This document shows, one piece after another, positions 8,213-17,360 of a stretch of DNA of 56,103 nt. Positions within the stretch are counted from its first letter, which is position 1, and the number at the start of each line of letters is the position of its first letter. The notes under the pieces were generated by a model. That model was given only the letters and a program-made list of their open reading frames with translations, was not told where the DNA came from and did not search any database. Source of the stretch: Bacteroidales bacterium (GTDB lineage Bacteria; Bacteroidota; Bacteroidia; Bacteroidales; UBA932); NCBI GenBank assembly GCA_017935505.1, contig JAGBHM010000003.1, positions 1 through 56,103 of the forward strand, read 5' to 3'. The position numbers were made by a program, and so were the translations under genes.

Positions 8213-8884
8213 ATGGAAGAATTGGTATACAAATATTTTCCCAACCTCACAGAGCTACAGAGGGAGAGGATATGCCGTCTGTATCCGCTCTACGAGGAGT
8301 GGAATGGAAAAATAAATGTGATAAGCCGCAAGGATATCGACAAACTCTATCTGCACCATGTGCTGCACTCCCTCGCAATTGCCAAATACATCAATTTTAT
8401 GCCTGGGACAAAGATCATTGATGTTGGCACAGGTGGCGGTTTCCCGGGCATTCCGCTTGCAATAATGTTTGAGGAGTGCCACTTTACACTTGTCGATTCC
8501 ATAGGCAAAAAGACAAAGGTTGCACAGGCTGTTGCCCAGGAGCTTGGTCTGAAGAATGTGGAGGTGATAAATGCCCGCATGGAGGCAGTTGGACAACAGG
8601 CTGATTTCATTGTATCAAGGGCCGTTACCGAATTGAAGAATTTCCTTCCGTGGGTAAAGGGAAAATATACCCAGGGCATACTCTATCTGAAGGGAGGCGA
8701 TATAACTCCGCACCGTGTTTTCGAAAAAAAAGGTGCATTGCTCCAGGAGATAGAGAGTGCTGCAAAAGCAAACAGAATTGATATGGACTGCATAGCAATT
8801 GCCGATATAGCAAACTATTTTCAGGAAGATTTCTTTGCTGAAAAAAGGATTATACATATAATTAATAATCCAAATATCAAATAA
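8213..8884 (+). CDS. rsmG: 16S rRNA (guanine-527-N7)-methyltransferase RsmG
   Basis: A 223-residue Rossmann-fold methyltransferase. RsmG methylates N7 of G527 in the 530 loop of 16S rRNA using S-adenosylmethionine. The family signatures are a helical N-terminus with YEEWNGKINVISRKD, the SAM-binding loop IIDVGTGGGFPGIPLAI (~residues 69-85), FTLVDSIGKK and the VSRAVTELKNF segment. The ATG follows the sigma-factor stop by one base, so translational coupling is likely. Length is normal for the family. Confidence 0.95.
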   Translation: MEELVYKYFPNLTELQRERICRLYPLYEEWNGKINVISRKDIDKLYLHHVLHSLAIAKYINFMPGTKIIDVGTGGGFPGIPLAIMFEECHFTLVDSIGKKTKVAQAVAQELGLKNVEVINARMEAVGQQADFIVSRAVTELKNFLPWVKGKYTQGILYLKGGDITPHRVFEKKGALLQEIESAAKANRIDMDCIAIADIANYFQEDFFAEKRIIHIINNPNIK

Positions 8885-8918
8885 TTGGACTCCATCTGCC
8901 GGAAAAAAGCAGATATTA

Positions 8919-8950
8919 TTTGGTAGTTTGAAAGTAAAATATTACCTTTG
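8919..8950 (+). promoter_or_regulatory. Promoter of rpmH
   Basis: TTTG (8919-8922), a 20-bp spacer and TACCTTTG (8943-8950) match the Bacteroidota consensus. The rpmH ATG is 41 bp downstream. Confidence 0.8.
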
Positions 8951-8991
8951 CCGTCCCAAAAGAAATGAGAAAATAATAAAATTGTCATAAT

Positions 8992-9144
8992 ATGAAACGC
9001 ACATTCCAACCATCGCAACGTAAACGTCGCAACAAACACGGATTCCGTGAGCGTATGTCTACTCCTAACGGAAGAAGAGTACTTGCTGCACGCCGCAGAA
9101 GAGGTCGTAAAAAATTGACCGTATCTTCAGAGGATTTATATTAG
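8992..9144 (+). CDS. rpmH: 50S ribosomal protein L34
   Basis: A 50-residue, very basic protein beginning [18 protein letters not shown], the L34 signature, with [19 protein letters not shown] in the second half. The short C-terminal extension (SEDLY) is seen in Bacteroidota L34. It has its own promoter and terminator and is a single-gene unit. rnpA, its neighbour in many bacteria, is not adjacent here. Confidence 0.97.
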   Translation: MKRTFQPSQRKRRNKHGFRERMSTPNGRRVLAARRRRGRKKLTVSSEDLY

Positions 9145-9177
9145 AAATTAATTGAATAGATCTTATTTCTAAGACAA

Positions 9178-9212
9178 TTAAAGACGTTCCGGATGGAGTG
9201 TCTTTTTTTGTT
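9178..9212 (+). terminator. Terminator of rpmH
   Basis: AAAGAC pairs with GTCTTT around an imperfect GTTCC/GGAGT inner stem and is followed by a run of seven T. Confidence 0.7.
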
Positions 9213-9225
9213 TTCAAATCTGTTG

Positions 9226-9233
9226 TATATTTG
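9226..9233 (+). promoter_or_regulatory. -7 box upstream of the PASTA protein gene
   Basis: TATATTTG matches TAnnTTTG, 22 bp before the ATG. The nearest TTTG (9207-9210) gives only a 15-bp spacer, so the -33 element is doubtful. Confidence 0.45.
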
Positions 9234-9255
9234 TATGTTCATCATTTAAAACATT

Positions 9256-10110
9256 ATGACAGCACAATCTCCTAAAAAGGGTTCAAAAAAGATTACAAAA
9301 GCGGCGTCACAGCTTAAGGAAAATATACTCATCAAACATATCATCCTGGCGGGATGTTCTCTTCTTGTGGTGATATTCCTGCTCTTCACCATGCTCAAAT
9401 TCATAACCAGACATAACCAGGAATTTGAGGTTCCATCATTTATAAACATGACTGTAGAAGAGGCAGAGGCTGTTGCAAGGCAGTATGAGCTGAGGCTTGA
9501 GGTAACAGACTCCGTATATATAAACAGGATGGCTCCTGGTGCCATTTTCAGACAGAATCCGGAGGCTGCAAGCAAAGTAAAAAAGAACCGCAGGATACTG
9601 CTTACCATAAATGCCAACCAGCCGAAACTGGTTAAGATGCCTGAACTTGTGGGATATTCATTGAGACAGGCCCAATCCGAACTGGTATCAAATCAGCTCT
9701 CTCTTGGCAAACTTATCTATGTCAAGGATATAGCAACAAATAATGTTCTGGGTCAGCTATATAAAGGAAGAGCAATTGCCGAAGGTGAGAAGATTCCGAG
9801 CGAGAGCGTTATAGATCTCAAACTTGGCATCAATGAAACCGACAGCACTACATACATCCCTGAGATCAGAGGTATCCCCTACCGTCTGGTAAGGGAGAAA
9901 CTTGCTGAGAACTCATTAAACCTGAGCAAGGCTGTTTTTGATGAGTCTGTGACAAACTATGCAGATTCCTTAAGTGCGTGGGTATACAGGCAGGTCCCTG
10001 CACCGTCAGATTCAGTTACAGTGAGACTGGGCACAGGAGTTACTGTATATCTGAGCAAGGTAAAGGAGCCTGAAGTTCCTGAAAAAGAGGATGAAACTCA
10101 ACAAGAGTAG
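9256..10110 (+). CDS. Membrane-anchored PASTA domain protein
   Basis: The 284-residue protein has a basic cytoplasmic N-terminus (~30 residues), one transmembrane helix (IILAGCSLLVVIFLLFTML) and three consecutive PASTA-like domains in the periplasm. Domain starts are marked by EVPSFINMTVEEAEAVA, MPELVGYSLRQAQSEL and IPEIRGIPYRLVREKL. PASTA domains elsewhere bind peptidoglycan fragments or penicillin-binding proteins. Unlike PrkC/PknB it has no kinase domain, and unlike PBP2x no transpeptidase domain. The stop lies 6 bp before the rluD start, so the two genes form an operon, an arrangement I believe is common in Bacteroidota. A cell-envelope role is inferred. Confidence 0.9.
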   Translation: MTAQSPKKGSKKITKAASQLKENILIKHIILAGCSLLVVIFLLFTMLKFITRHNQEFEVPSFINMTVEEAEAVARQYELRLEVTDSVYINRMAPGAIFRQNPEAASKVKKNRRILLTINANQPKLVKMPELVGYSLRQAQSELVSNQLSLGKLIYVKDIATNNVLGQLYKGRAIAEGEKIPSESVIDLKLGINETDSTTYIPEIRGIPYRLVREKLAENSLNLSKAVFDESVTNYADSLSAWVYRQVPAPSDSVTVRLGTGVTVYLSKVKEPEVPEKEDETQQE

Positions 10111-10116
10111 AACCAG

Positions 10117-11253
10117 ATGAAAGAATTCGATATAAAAGAGGCAAATATTGCACCCTACGACATGGAGGATGAAGAGCAGTTGAGTGAAAATGACGATGTG
10201 CTCTTTGAAAATGAAGATTTTGAAAAGGAATCTTCAGGTGGCATGTTTGAGCATTACCGTTTTAATGTCGACAAAGGGCAGTCACTGCTGAGAATAGACA
10301 AATATATTACCGAACATATGGAGAAGACCTCAAGGCACAGAATACAGCTTGCCATTGAGGCCGGATATGTCAGGGTCAATGATAAGGTTGTAAAATCCAA
10401 CTATCGGGTTAAGCCTTATGATGTGATAACAATTGTCCTTCCCTACCAGAGGAGAGGAATGGAGGTTATGCCGGAGGATATTCCACTGGATGTTGTATAT
10501 GAAGACAACGACATGCTCATAGTGAACAAACCGGCCGGTCTTGTAGTGCACCCGGGACACGGGCACTTCCACGGCACCCTTGTGAATGCACTTGCCCACC
10601 ATCTTGGACTTAGCCAAGGGCCTGATGCCCAGGATGAAAGGATGGGAATACTTGTGCACAGGATAGACAAGAATACATCGGGGCTGCTAGTGGTGGCAAA
10701 GAATGATGAGGCACAGCTGCACCTTGCCAAACAGTTTTTCTATCATACCATAGAGAGAAAATATGTGGCAATTGTGTGGGGCAATGTAAAGGATGATGAG
10801 GGTACCATTATAGGCAATATAGCCAGGGATCCAAATGACCGGCTCCGCTTTAAGGTATTTCCGGAGGGAGATATCGGAAAACACGCCGTTACACATTATA
10901 AAGTATTGGAGAGGTTCGGATATGTAACACTTGTGGAGTGCAAACTGGAGACAGGCCGTACCCATCAGATAAGGGTGCATATGAACCACATCGGCCATCC
11001 GCTGTTCAATGACGACCGCTACGGTGGCGACAAGATTCTCAAAGGCACCTTGTATGCAAAATACAAACAGTTCATTGACAACTGCTTCAAATTATTGCCC
11101 CGACAAGCTCTCCACGCCAAGACCCTTGGCCTGGAACATCCTGTAACCGGAAAACATATCTTTTTTGAGACCCCAATACCTGAAGATATGGCCGCCCTCC
11201 TCGACAAGTGGCGCAAATATGCAAACAGTCAGGCGCTTGAAGAAGAAGAATAA
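10117..11253 (+). CDS. rluD: RluD-type 23S rRNA pseudouridine synthase
   Basis: The 378-residue protein has an acidic N-terminal tail (~45 residues), an S4 RNA-binding domain (about 50-110, with the LRIDKYI start) and a RluA-family catalytic domain. The catalytic motif HRIDKNTSGLLVVAK places the nucleophilic aspartate at D184. GRTHQIRVHMNHIGHP near the C-terminal third is the second RluA signature. The S4 domain and family type point to RluD (positions 1911/1915/1917 of helix 69) rather than RluA. RluC, which also has S4, cannot be fully excluded. Co-transcribed with the PASTA gene. Confidence 0.9.
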   Translation: MKEFDIKEANIAPYDMEDEEQLSENDDVLFENEDFEKESSGGMFEHYRFNVDKGQSLLRIDKYITEHMEKTSRHRIQLAIEAGYVRVNDKVVKSNYRVKPYDVITIVLPYQRRGMEVMPEDIPLDVVYEDNDMLIVNKPAGLVVHPGHGHFHGTLVNALAHHLGLSQGPDAQDERMGILVHRIDKNTSGLLVVAKNDEAQLHLAKQFFYHTIERKYVAIVWGNVKDDEGTIIGNIARDPNDRLRFKVFPEGDIGKHAVTHYKVLERFGYVTLVECKLETGRTHQIRVHMNHIGHPLFNDDRYGGDKILKGTLYAKYKQFIDNCFKLLPRQALHAKTLGLEHPVTGKHIFFETPIPEDMAALLDKWRKYANSQALEEEE

Positions 11254-11283
11254 CTATAATATATAAACTAAAACTCAATTAGT

Positions 11284-11469
11284 ATGGAAAAGAAACTTGT
11301 AAGAATTGCTGCCGAGAAGAAATTGGGCGGTGTATGTGCAGGTCTTGCACGCTATTTTGGAATGGATGTATCAATTCTTAGAATTGCATATGTTATCCTT
11401 ACAATCATTACCGGATCATTGTTGTTCTGGCTCTACCTTATCCTTTGGTTCGTATTGCCACAGGAGTAA
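11284..11469 (+). CDS. PspC domain small membrane protein
   Basis: A 61-residue protein made almost only of a PspC domain: KKLGGVCAGLARYFGMDVSI followed by one long hydrophobic helix (ILTIITGSLLFWLYLILWFVLP). PspC domains occur in phage-shock and envelope-stress proteins, but small solo PspC proteins are widespread and their job is mostly unknown. The gene is 30 bp after rluD with no terminator between, so it is probably the last gene of that operon. The hairpin at its 3' side is the head of the second repeat copy. Confidence 0.9.
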   Translation: MEKKLVRIAAEKKLGGVCAGLARYFGMDVSILRIAYVILTIITGSLLFWLYLILWFVLPQE

Positions 11470-11497
11470 TCGCTGTATCTCGGCTTTGATTAAATAG

Positions 11498-11530
11498 AAA
11501 AGAGGGTGACCCAAAAGGTCACTCTCTTTT
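11498..11530 (+). terminator. Terminator after the pspC-like gene
   Basis: AAAGAGGGTGACC pairs with GGTCACTCTCTTT around CAAAA, ending in TTTTGCTTT. It is also the first hairpin of repeat copy 2. Confidence 0.7.
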
Positions 11531-11766
11531 GCTTTCATATACCCCACCTCCCATCCACAGTCAAGGTCTTCAAAAAGGCCTTCGGTATGGCTAGCAATCT
11601 ATTCCATCTGAGCCATAATTTCCTAACTCACAAATGCCCAGATTATCTACGAAGAGGCATTTGTTCAAACAGACGGAAATTTTATGGCTCATCTGCAATG
11701 ATTGCCTACGCCCCTGAAGGATATTTTTCAGACCTTGCCTGTTACTGTGCAGTTGGGTATTTGTAA
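11498..11766 (+). repeat. Dispersed structured repeat, copy 2
   Basis: Plus-strand copy of the element at 2641-2909 (minus). It begins with the hairpin GGGTGACC-CAAAA-GGTCACT, then the T/C-rich segment, the stem ACAAATGCC/GGCATTTGT and the block around GCAATGATTGC. Both main stems are kept although bases differ between copies, with compensatory changes on the two arms. The 86-codon frame 11506-11766 is not conserved against copy 1, so I treat the element as non-coding. It fills most of the gap between the pspC-like gene and the outer-membrane gene. Confidence 0.75.
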
Positions 11767-11809
11767 AAAAAAGATGAGGCCGGATCAAAATTACTTTTGA
11801 CCCGGCCTC
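11762..11809 (-). terminator. Terminator of the outer-membrane barrel gene
   Basis: GAGGCCGG-A-TCAAAA (11776-11790) pairs with TTTTGA-C-CCGGCCTC (11795-11809), with one mismatch. On the minus strand eight T follow shortly after the stem, so it mainly ends the 11837-14656 gene; it could act weakly on plus-strand reading too. Confidence 0.8.
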
Positions 11810-11836
11810 TTAAAATTATCTCTTACAATCGACAGA

Positions 11837-14656
11837 TTATCTTCTTGGGCCGAATCCTCCCATAGGGCCTCTGCCCATACCGTGACCTCTCCTCATATTC
11901 TTCATATCACCAAAATTACCGAATCTCCATGTGAGAGTTACCATTACATACTGCCCCAGAGTGTTGTTTATCACATCCTGAACATAGTTCTCGGTTGTTG
12001 TACGGGTAAGATTCTTGGCTTGCTTGAGGATATCATAGATCTTCACCTTCAATGTAGCCGACTCTTTAAAGAGAGTCTTTGATACAGAAGCATTCCACAT
12101 TGTGTATGGCTTGTTGTAATTGTCGTCATAACCTATATAGAATGTATGGTTTATATCTGAAGATATATTTACACCTCCAGGTATTGTAATATTTGCAGAA
12201 CCTGTCACAGCATTTGTCCAGGTTGCAATCTTATCCATAGAACTTACTGTATACCAAGCATCCTGATAGTTCACTCTTCCACCCAATATAATCTCAGCCC
12301 AGTCGTTTCTGTAAGTTATTCTCAAATTCTCGCTTACAGAGAAGGTTCTTGTAACATTCTCAACAAAATCCTGTCCCTCCCTCACATAACTTATACTGTT
12401 TCCATATCTTACATTTGAGAATGATGATATTGAGAAGTTTGATTTTGCAATTACACTGTTGAACATCACCCTTCCATTGAGTGAGTATACACCTTTGTTT
12501 GTATTGTCATAAGTTGAAACTTGCACACCCTCTGGAGTATAATATTTCTTTGAAACAATTTTATCGGTAGTATACGAAGCTTCCAAACTCGAACTGAACC
12601 AGCTGAATGTCTGTCTGTTATTTGTGCGATACTCCACACTCAGATTGTGGGAGAATTCCGGATTAAGGTTCTCATTACCCTCAACACGCTGCAGAGGATT
12701 GGTATTGTCGGCTATAGGAAGCAACTGGTTTATACTTGGCTGTGATGTACGTCCACGGTATCTTACCATCAGCCTCTTGCTGTCAGAGAAGCTGTAGTGG
12801 AATCTGGCAGAAGGGGCAAAATTTGTAACAGAATAAGATGTGTCACGTCCTCTACCCAAGCTTTTTGTTGTAGATGGCTGCATACTGACACCCACTGTAA
12901 GGTTATAGTCCTCCTCCTGCTTCATGAAGTTCAACTCAGCCTGCTGTGTAATGAACACATTTTCGTAATGAGTTGTGTACTCGCTGTCAAGCTCTGTATA
13001 CTGGCCATCCTTCTTATTATATGTATCCTTGTCTGAATTTGTCTTTTTATAATTGTATCTGTAGGCTGCCTCTACAAAGAAGTTCTTTCCGAGCGGCTCG
13101 GTATATGAGAATCGGCCTCCTATCGAGTTGCTCTTTGATCTCTGCAGATATTTCTGATCAATTATATCAGAAGATGCTATCTCATTATTTTCAAAATAGA
13201 ATGTCTCCGACTGGTTGAATCCCTCAATTTCATTGTTTGAGAAATCATAATTTACCCTCAATGACATTGTCCTGCCCGGTTTTCCCAACCTCTGTCTCCA
13301 GAGCAAAGAGCCTCCGAACTGCTGCGACTCATTGTCTCCAAAGTTGCGGCTGGCACCCCTGTTTGTAGAGTCGAGTCCTGTAAGTGTATTAAACAGATTC
13401 TCAGAGGTAAAATCGCCTCTTCCTATATTTATGTTCGGACGGAAGAGCAGTGATGAAGACTCCGATATACTATAATCTATTTCACCGCCAAAGCGGAATC
13501 CGTCGGTTCGGGTCTTGTCATAACTCTCTTCATGAGTATACATATTCTCCTCATTGGCACGCATGGTGGTTCTGTCCTTGACCTCCTTTACCTCCTGCTC
13601 GCTGCCGCTGTACAGTGCATTTCCTGAGAGTTTCATATCTCCGTCGAGCACCTCAGTATTGGCATTCAAGCCGCCCATCCAGGATGTGGTGACACCTTTA
13701 TTATTGCCCCACATGCCTCTACCTCCACGCATTCCGCCCATCATTGAGCCGGCCATATCGGTAAAGCCTCGGTTATTGGTATTGTTTCCGTTACCTATAA
13801 TACTTATCTGAGTCTTGTCTGTAAAACGGCCTACCATAGCTCCGCCTTCGAAACGGTTCTCTGTACCATATCCACCGGCCAGATTGCCGAACCATCCCTT
13901 CATCATACCGGCCTTTATGCCCAAATCAAGTACAGTCTCCTCATCACCGTCATCTATTCCGGTAAACCTTGCCTGATCCGATTTACGCTCAACAATCCTA
14001 ACTTTCTCCACTATTTTTGCAGGGAGATTCTTTGTTGCCAAAGTAGGGTCATCAAGGAAAAATGTTTTTCCATCAATCATTATCTTATTGATAGTCTTGC
14101 CATTTGCAGTTATTGTTCCATCCGAGCTAACCTCAACACCAGGCAATTTCTTTATCAATTCCTCAAGCATGTCGGTCTCATTCACCTTAAATGAAGAGGC
14201 ATTATACTCAATTGTATCCTTCTTTATCACTATAGGATTGGCAACACCTGAAACCACTACGGCATCAAGCAGATTTATATCCTCCTGCATCATCACTTCT
14301 CCTGCATCATTGGCACCTCTCTTGATATCAATAGTAAGACGCTTGGTCTTATATCCCATATATTCTATTGACACAGAAGCTCTTCCAACTTTCATTCCCT
14401 GAATTATAGCAACACCCTTATCATCGCTCAGCGCATATCTGCTAGCAGTCTGCTCTCCGATATACTTTGCAGAGATAGTGGCAAATTCTATAGGTTTCTT
14501 GCTCACACTGTCAACCAGCACAGCCTTGAGATAAGTACCCTTTGCAGATGTGCCCACTTGAGGCCCATCCACAAGATTGTCTGCAAAGGCAGAATTGCTG
14601 AAAAAGATGATATTTATTGCAACAATCAATAGTATCGACAAATATTTTCTAAACAT
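11837..14656 (-). CDS. TonB-receptor-like outer-membrane beta-barrel protein
   Basis: The 939-residue protein has a signal peptide ending in SNSAFA (about residue 25) and a CarboxypepD_reg-like beta-sandwich (about 40-120). A plug-like domain follows, with the signatures LDAVVVSGVANPIVIKKDTIEYNA (split here) and LIKKLPGVEV, leading into a long barrel of alternating-residue strands to the C-terminus. This is the layout of the Bacteroidota 'outer membrane beta-barrel family' related to SusC/TonB receptors, but there is no SusD gene beside it. The last ~20 residues are unusual: a Gly/Met/Arg-rich tail (MGRGPMGGFGPRR) after the final strand. A second Gly/Met-rich loop (SMMGGMRGGRGMWG) lies in the barrel region. 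Substrate is unknown. It is transcribed alone. Confidence 0.88.
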   Translation of the reverse strand: MFRKYLSILLIVAINIIFFSNSAFADNLVDGPQVGTSAKGTYLKAVLVDSVSKKPIEFATISAKYIGEQTASRYALSDDKGVAIIQGMKVGRASVSIEYMGYKTKRLTIDIKRGANDAGEVMMQEDINLLDAVVVSGVANPIVIKKDTIEYNASSFKVNETDMLEELIKKLPGVEVSSDGTITANGKTINKIMIDGKTFFLDDPTLATKNLPAKIVEKVRIVERKSDQARFTGIDDGDEETVLDLGIKAGMMKGWFGNLAGGYGTENRFEGGAMVGRFTDKTQISIIGNGNNTNNRGFTDMAGSMMGGMRGGRGMWGNNKGVTTSWMGGLNANTEVLDGDMKLSGNALYSGSEQEVKEVKDRTTMRANEENMYTHEESYDKTRTDGFRFGGEIDYSISESSSLLFRPNINIGRGDFTSENLFNTLTGLDSTNRGASRNFGDNESQQFGGSLLWRQRLGKPGRTMSLRVNYDFSNNEIEGFNQSETFYFENNEIASSDIIDQKYLQRSKSNSIGGRFSYTEPLGKNFFVEAAYRYNYKKTNSDKDTYNKKDGQYTELDSEYTTHYENVFITQQAELNFMKQEEDYNLTVGVSMQPSTTKSLGRGRDTSYSVTNFAPSARFHYSFSDSKRLMVRYRGRTSQPSINQLLPIADNTNPLQRVEGNENLNPEFSHNLSVEYRTNNRQTFSWFSSSLEASYTTDKIVSKKYYTPEGVQVSTYDNTNKGVYSLNGRVMFNSVIAKSNFSISSFSNVRYGNSISYVREGQDFVENVTRTFSVSENLRITYRNDWAEIILGGRVNYQDAWYTVSSMDKIATWTNAVTGSANITIPGGVNISSDINHTFYIGYDDNYNKPYTMWNASVSKTLFKESATLKVKIYDILKQAKNLTRTTTENYVQDVINNTLGQYVMVTLTWRFGNFGDMKNMRRGHGMGRGPMGGFGPRR

Positions 14657-14725
14657 AAAAAGTCTTTTTTCAATTAATAACGGTGCTTTGACTATCTGAA
14701 ACGGGAAAAGTTAAATCCGTAGAGG

Positions 14726-15301
14726 CTATTTTTTCACCTTTTCGGGGTTATTTTTTACAAAACTCTCCCAAGTTGTACATTTGCCTGCATTACCTGAAAG
14801 CGATGTACGCTGATAAGCGTGGCATACTGCAATCGACAGGGCATCTGTTGCATCTGCATACTCCTGAGGGCAGCTTATTCCAAGCTGTTTCTGTACCAGC
14901 ATGGCAACCTGCTCTTTTGAGGCAGCTCCTTTTCCGGTTACAGCCAATTTCACGCTACGTGGAGCATATTCAAACACTGGAATATCCTTCATCAGCGCTG
15001 CCGCAATGGCCGCTCCCTGAGCTCTTCCCAATTTAAGCATGACCTGTGCATTTTTTCCATAAAAAGGAGCCTCTATTGCAAGCTCGTCGGGCATATATTT
15101 TTCAATGATATGGGTTACCTGCTCTGTAATTTTTTTCAATGTGACAAAATGGTCCTTCTCCTTCCTCAAATCAACCACTCCCATATCCATATATAAAATT
15201 TTGCGTCCATGGATATGAACGACCCCAAAACCCAACAAGCGGGTTCCGGGGTCTATTCCTAATATAACTTTATCACTCTGTGAAAGATTGGAGCCAGACA
15301 T
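14726..15301 (-). CDS. ruvC: Holliday junction resolvase RuvC
   Basis: A 191-residue RNase H-fold endonuclease that cuts Holliday junctions in recombination. The acidic catalytic residues lie in LGIDPGTR (D17), AIEAPFYGKNAQ (Glu) and DATDALSIAVCHA near residue ~155. The KLGRAQGA segment is the family DNA-binding part. The ATG at 15301 is chosen; an upstream TTG at 15310 would add three residues. The gene follows serS on the same strand with a ~20-bp gap. ruvA and ruvB are not in the window. Confidence 0.95.
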   Translation of the reverse strand: MSGSNLSQSDKVILGIDPGTRLLGFGVVHIHGRKILYMDMGVVDLRKEKDHFVTLKKITEQVTHIIEKYMPDELAIEAPFYGKNAQVMLKLGRAQGAAIAAALMKDIPVFEYAPRSVKLAVTGKGAASKEQVAMLVQKQLGISCPQEYADATDALSIAVCHAYQRTSLSGNAGKCTTWESFVKNNPEKVKK

Positions 15302-15320
15302 TTTTAGCAATGCGTTTGTA

Positions 15321-16595
15321 TTAGTCTATATACTCAAATCCGGTATATTTCTGCAATACTGCAGGTATCTTCACTCTTCCATCCGGTGTCTGGTTATTCT
15401 CAATCAGTGCCGCAAGAATACGTGGCAATGCAAGCGAACTTCCATTCAATGTGTGAGCAAGCTGTATTTTGCCCTCCTCATCGCGGTATCTGAGCTTCAT
15501 TCTGTTGGCCTGGAATGACTCAAAGTTAGAAACCGAACTTACCTCCAGCCAGCGCTGCTGAGCTGCAGAATATACTTCAAAATCATAGGTAAGTGCCGAT
15601 GTAAAGCTCATGTCTCCGCCACAAAGTCTCAAGATTCTGTATGGCAACTCGAGAGCCTTAACTATGCTCTCAACATGCTCTACCATCTTGTCCAGTGCCG
15701 CATATGAATTCTCAGGCAAAGAGAGCTGCACTATCTCAACTTTATCAAACTGATGCAGACGGTTAAGACCTCTCACATCCTTTCCGTAAGAGCCTGCCTC
15801 ACGTCTGAAACATTGTGTATAAGCAGTCATCTTTACAGGGAAATCCTCTCTGTTAAGGATACAGTCTCTATAGATGTTTGTTACAGGAACCTCTGCTGTA
15901 GGGATAAGATAGAAATTGTCGAGACCTACATAATACATCTGCTCACCTTTGTCAGGCAACTGGCCTGTTGCATACGCAGAAGCCTCATTTACAACAAGTG
16001 GTGGCTGCACCTCCTGATAACCTGCCGCTGTATTGCAGTCGAGGAAGAAAGAGATGAGGGCTCTCTGTATTTTGGCACCCTTTCCTTTATATACAGGGAA
16101 ACCTGCACCTGTTATCTTTACGCCCAAATCAAAGTCTATGAAATCAAGTGATTTTGCGAGCTCCCAATGAGGTTTTGCATCCTCACCTAACTGAGGTTTC
16201 TCACCACCCTCCTTCACTACAAGATTATCCTCAGCAGTTTTGCCTGCAGGAACGATATCGGCTGGAATATTTGGCAGAAGAACAAGGTTCTCCATCATCT
16301 CATTATTCTGCTCTTCCATCATCTGTTCAAGTTCCTTCGACCTCTCCTTAAGCTGGGCAACCTGTTTCTTAGCCTCTTCCGCCTCTTCCCTCTTGCCGGC
16401 CTTCATCAGACCACCTATCTCTTTAGCCTTTTGGTTCTGCTCTGCCAACACAGCATCCTTCTGAGTCTGGCTGGCCCTGCGGAGCTCATCTGCCTTCAAT
16501 ATTTTGGCAACAATCTCCTTGGCATCAAAATTCTTCACAGCCAATTTTTCTATAACGAAATCGGGCTGTTCTCTCAATAATTTAAGCGTAAGCAT
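15321..16595 (-). CDS. serS: Seryl-tRNA synthetase
   Basis: A 424-residue class II aminoacyl-tRNA synthetase. The N-terminal ~110 residues form the long antiparallel coiled coil that holds tRNA-Ser (charged stretch with KQVAQLKERSKELEQMMEE). The catalytic core has motif 2 FRREAGSYGKDVRGLNRLHQF and motif 3 ending LALPRILAALIENNQ. Length is normal. It sits between the rplU-rpmA unit, separated by a terminator, and ruvC. The region just before its ATG has no clear TAnnTTTG box. Confidence 0.97.
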   Translation of the reverse strand: MLTLKLLREQPDFVIEKLAVKNFDAKEIVAKILKADELRRASQTQKDAVLAEQNQKAKEIGGLMKAGKREEAEEAKKQVAQLKERSKELEQMMEEQNNEMMENLVLLPNIPADIVPAGKTAEDNLVVKEGGEKPQLGEDAKPHWELAKSLDFIDFDLGVKITGAGFPVYKGKGAKIQRALISFFLDCNTAAGYQEVQPPLVVNEASAYATGQLPDKGEQMYYVGLDNFYLIPTAEVPVTNIYRDCILNREDFPVKMTAYTQCFRREAGSYGKDVRGLNRLHQFDKVEIVQLSLPENSYAALDKMVEHVESIVKALELPYRILRLCGGDMSFTSALTYDFEVYSAAQQRWLEVSSVSNFESFQANRMKLRYRDEEGKIQLAHTLNGSSLALPRILAALIENNQTPDGRVKIPAVLQKYTGFEYID

Positions 16596-16624
16596 AATAT
16601 ATCTGTTTCTACTCTTTTACTTTT

Positions 16625-16661
16625 TAAAGAAAAAGGAGCACCTTTAAGGATGCTCCTCTAT
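16625..16661 (-). terminator. Terminator of rplU-rpmA
   Basis: On the minus strand GGAGCATCC-TTAAA-GGTGCTCC is followed by TTTTTCTTT. Confidence 0.8.
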
Positions 16662-16682
16662 TCAAATCGTCAAGCAATCCTC

Positions 16683-16943
16683 TTAGTTATTAAAAGGCAT
16701 TACCGACACATACGACTTGTCATTGGCTTTTTTGGTAAATTTAACCACACCGTCAATCAAAGCGAACAAAGTATGATCTTTACCCATTCCAACGTTCAAA
16801 CCTGCATTATGAACAGTACCTCTCTGGCGAACGATGATGTTACCAGCTTTGGCGTTTTGTCCACCGAACAATTTAACGCCTAATCTTTTGCTATGTGATT
16901 CACGGCCGTTCTTTGAACTACCGACACCTTTTTTGTGAGCCAT
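16683..16943 (-). CDS. rpmA: 50S ribosomal protein L27
   Basis: An 86-residue protein with the L27 signature [20 protein letters not shown] and [19 protein letters not shown]. The N-terminus starts directly with the mature AHKKG-type sequence, so no processed leader like that of Firmicutes L27 is present. It lies 15 bp after rplU, the usual L21-L27 pair, and ends at a hairpin terminator. Confidence 0.97.
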   Translation of the reverse strand: MAHKKGVGSSKNGRESHSKRLGVKLFGGQNAKAGNIIVRQRGTVHNAGLNVGMGKDHTLFALIDGVVKFTKKANDKSYVSVMPFNN

Positions 16944-16958
16944 AATCTAAAATTTTAA

Positions 16959-17267
16959 TTAAGCGATTGATTCAATCTGAATTTGGGTTAAACATTGGCG
17001 ATGGCCATTTTTCTTGTCGTATCCTTTGCGACGTTTTTTCTTGAAAACAATAACTTTGTTTCCTTTCAAGTGCTCGATAACTGTTGCTTTAACAGAAGCA
17101 CCGTCTACATAAGGAGTTCCAACTTTAACCGCGCCATCATTGTCGGTCAATAATACTTTGTCAAATGAAACCGATGCGCCCGGCTCATCTTTAAGACGGT
17201 TTACATAAATTTTTTTACCCGCCTCTACTTTAAATTGTTGTCCAGCAATATCTACAATTGCGTACAT
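16959..17267 (-). CDS. rplU: 50S ribosomal protein L21
   Basis: A 102-residue protein with the L21 start MYAIVDIAGQQFKVEAGKKI and the basic KVIVFKKKRRKGYDKKNGHRQ segment that contacts 23S rRNA. It is the first gene of the rplU-rpmA pair and has a perfect promoter 94 bp upstream. The long leader (~90 nt) could hold autoregulation, but I see no defined structure. Confidence 0.97.
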   Translation of the reverse strand: MYAIVDIAGQQFKVEAGKKIYVNRLKDEPGASVSFDKVLLTDNDGAVKVGTPYVDGASVKATVIEHLKGNKVIVFKKKRRKGYDKKNGHRQCLTQIQIESIA

Positions 17268-17360
17268 AAATGTAATTTTTATGGTTATGACAGTAAGCGG
17301 TTGACCCTAATCAACTCTTATTCAGTAGCTTATCTATCTTTTAATATATTTTTTGGACTA

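Noticed and set aside
11506..11766. 86-codon plus-strand open frame after the pspC-like gene
   Set aside because: It begins inside the terminator hairpin and covers repeat copy 2; its frame is not conserved against copy 1.
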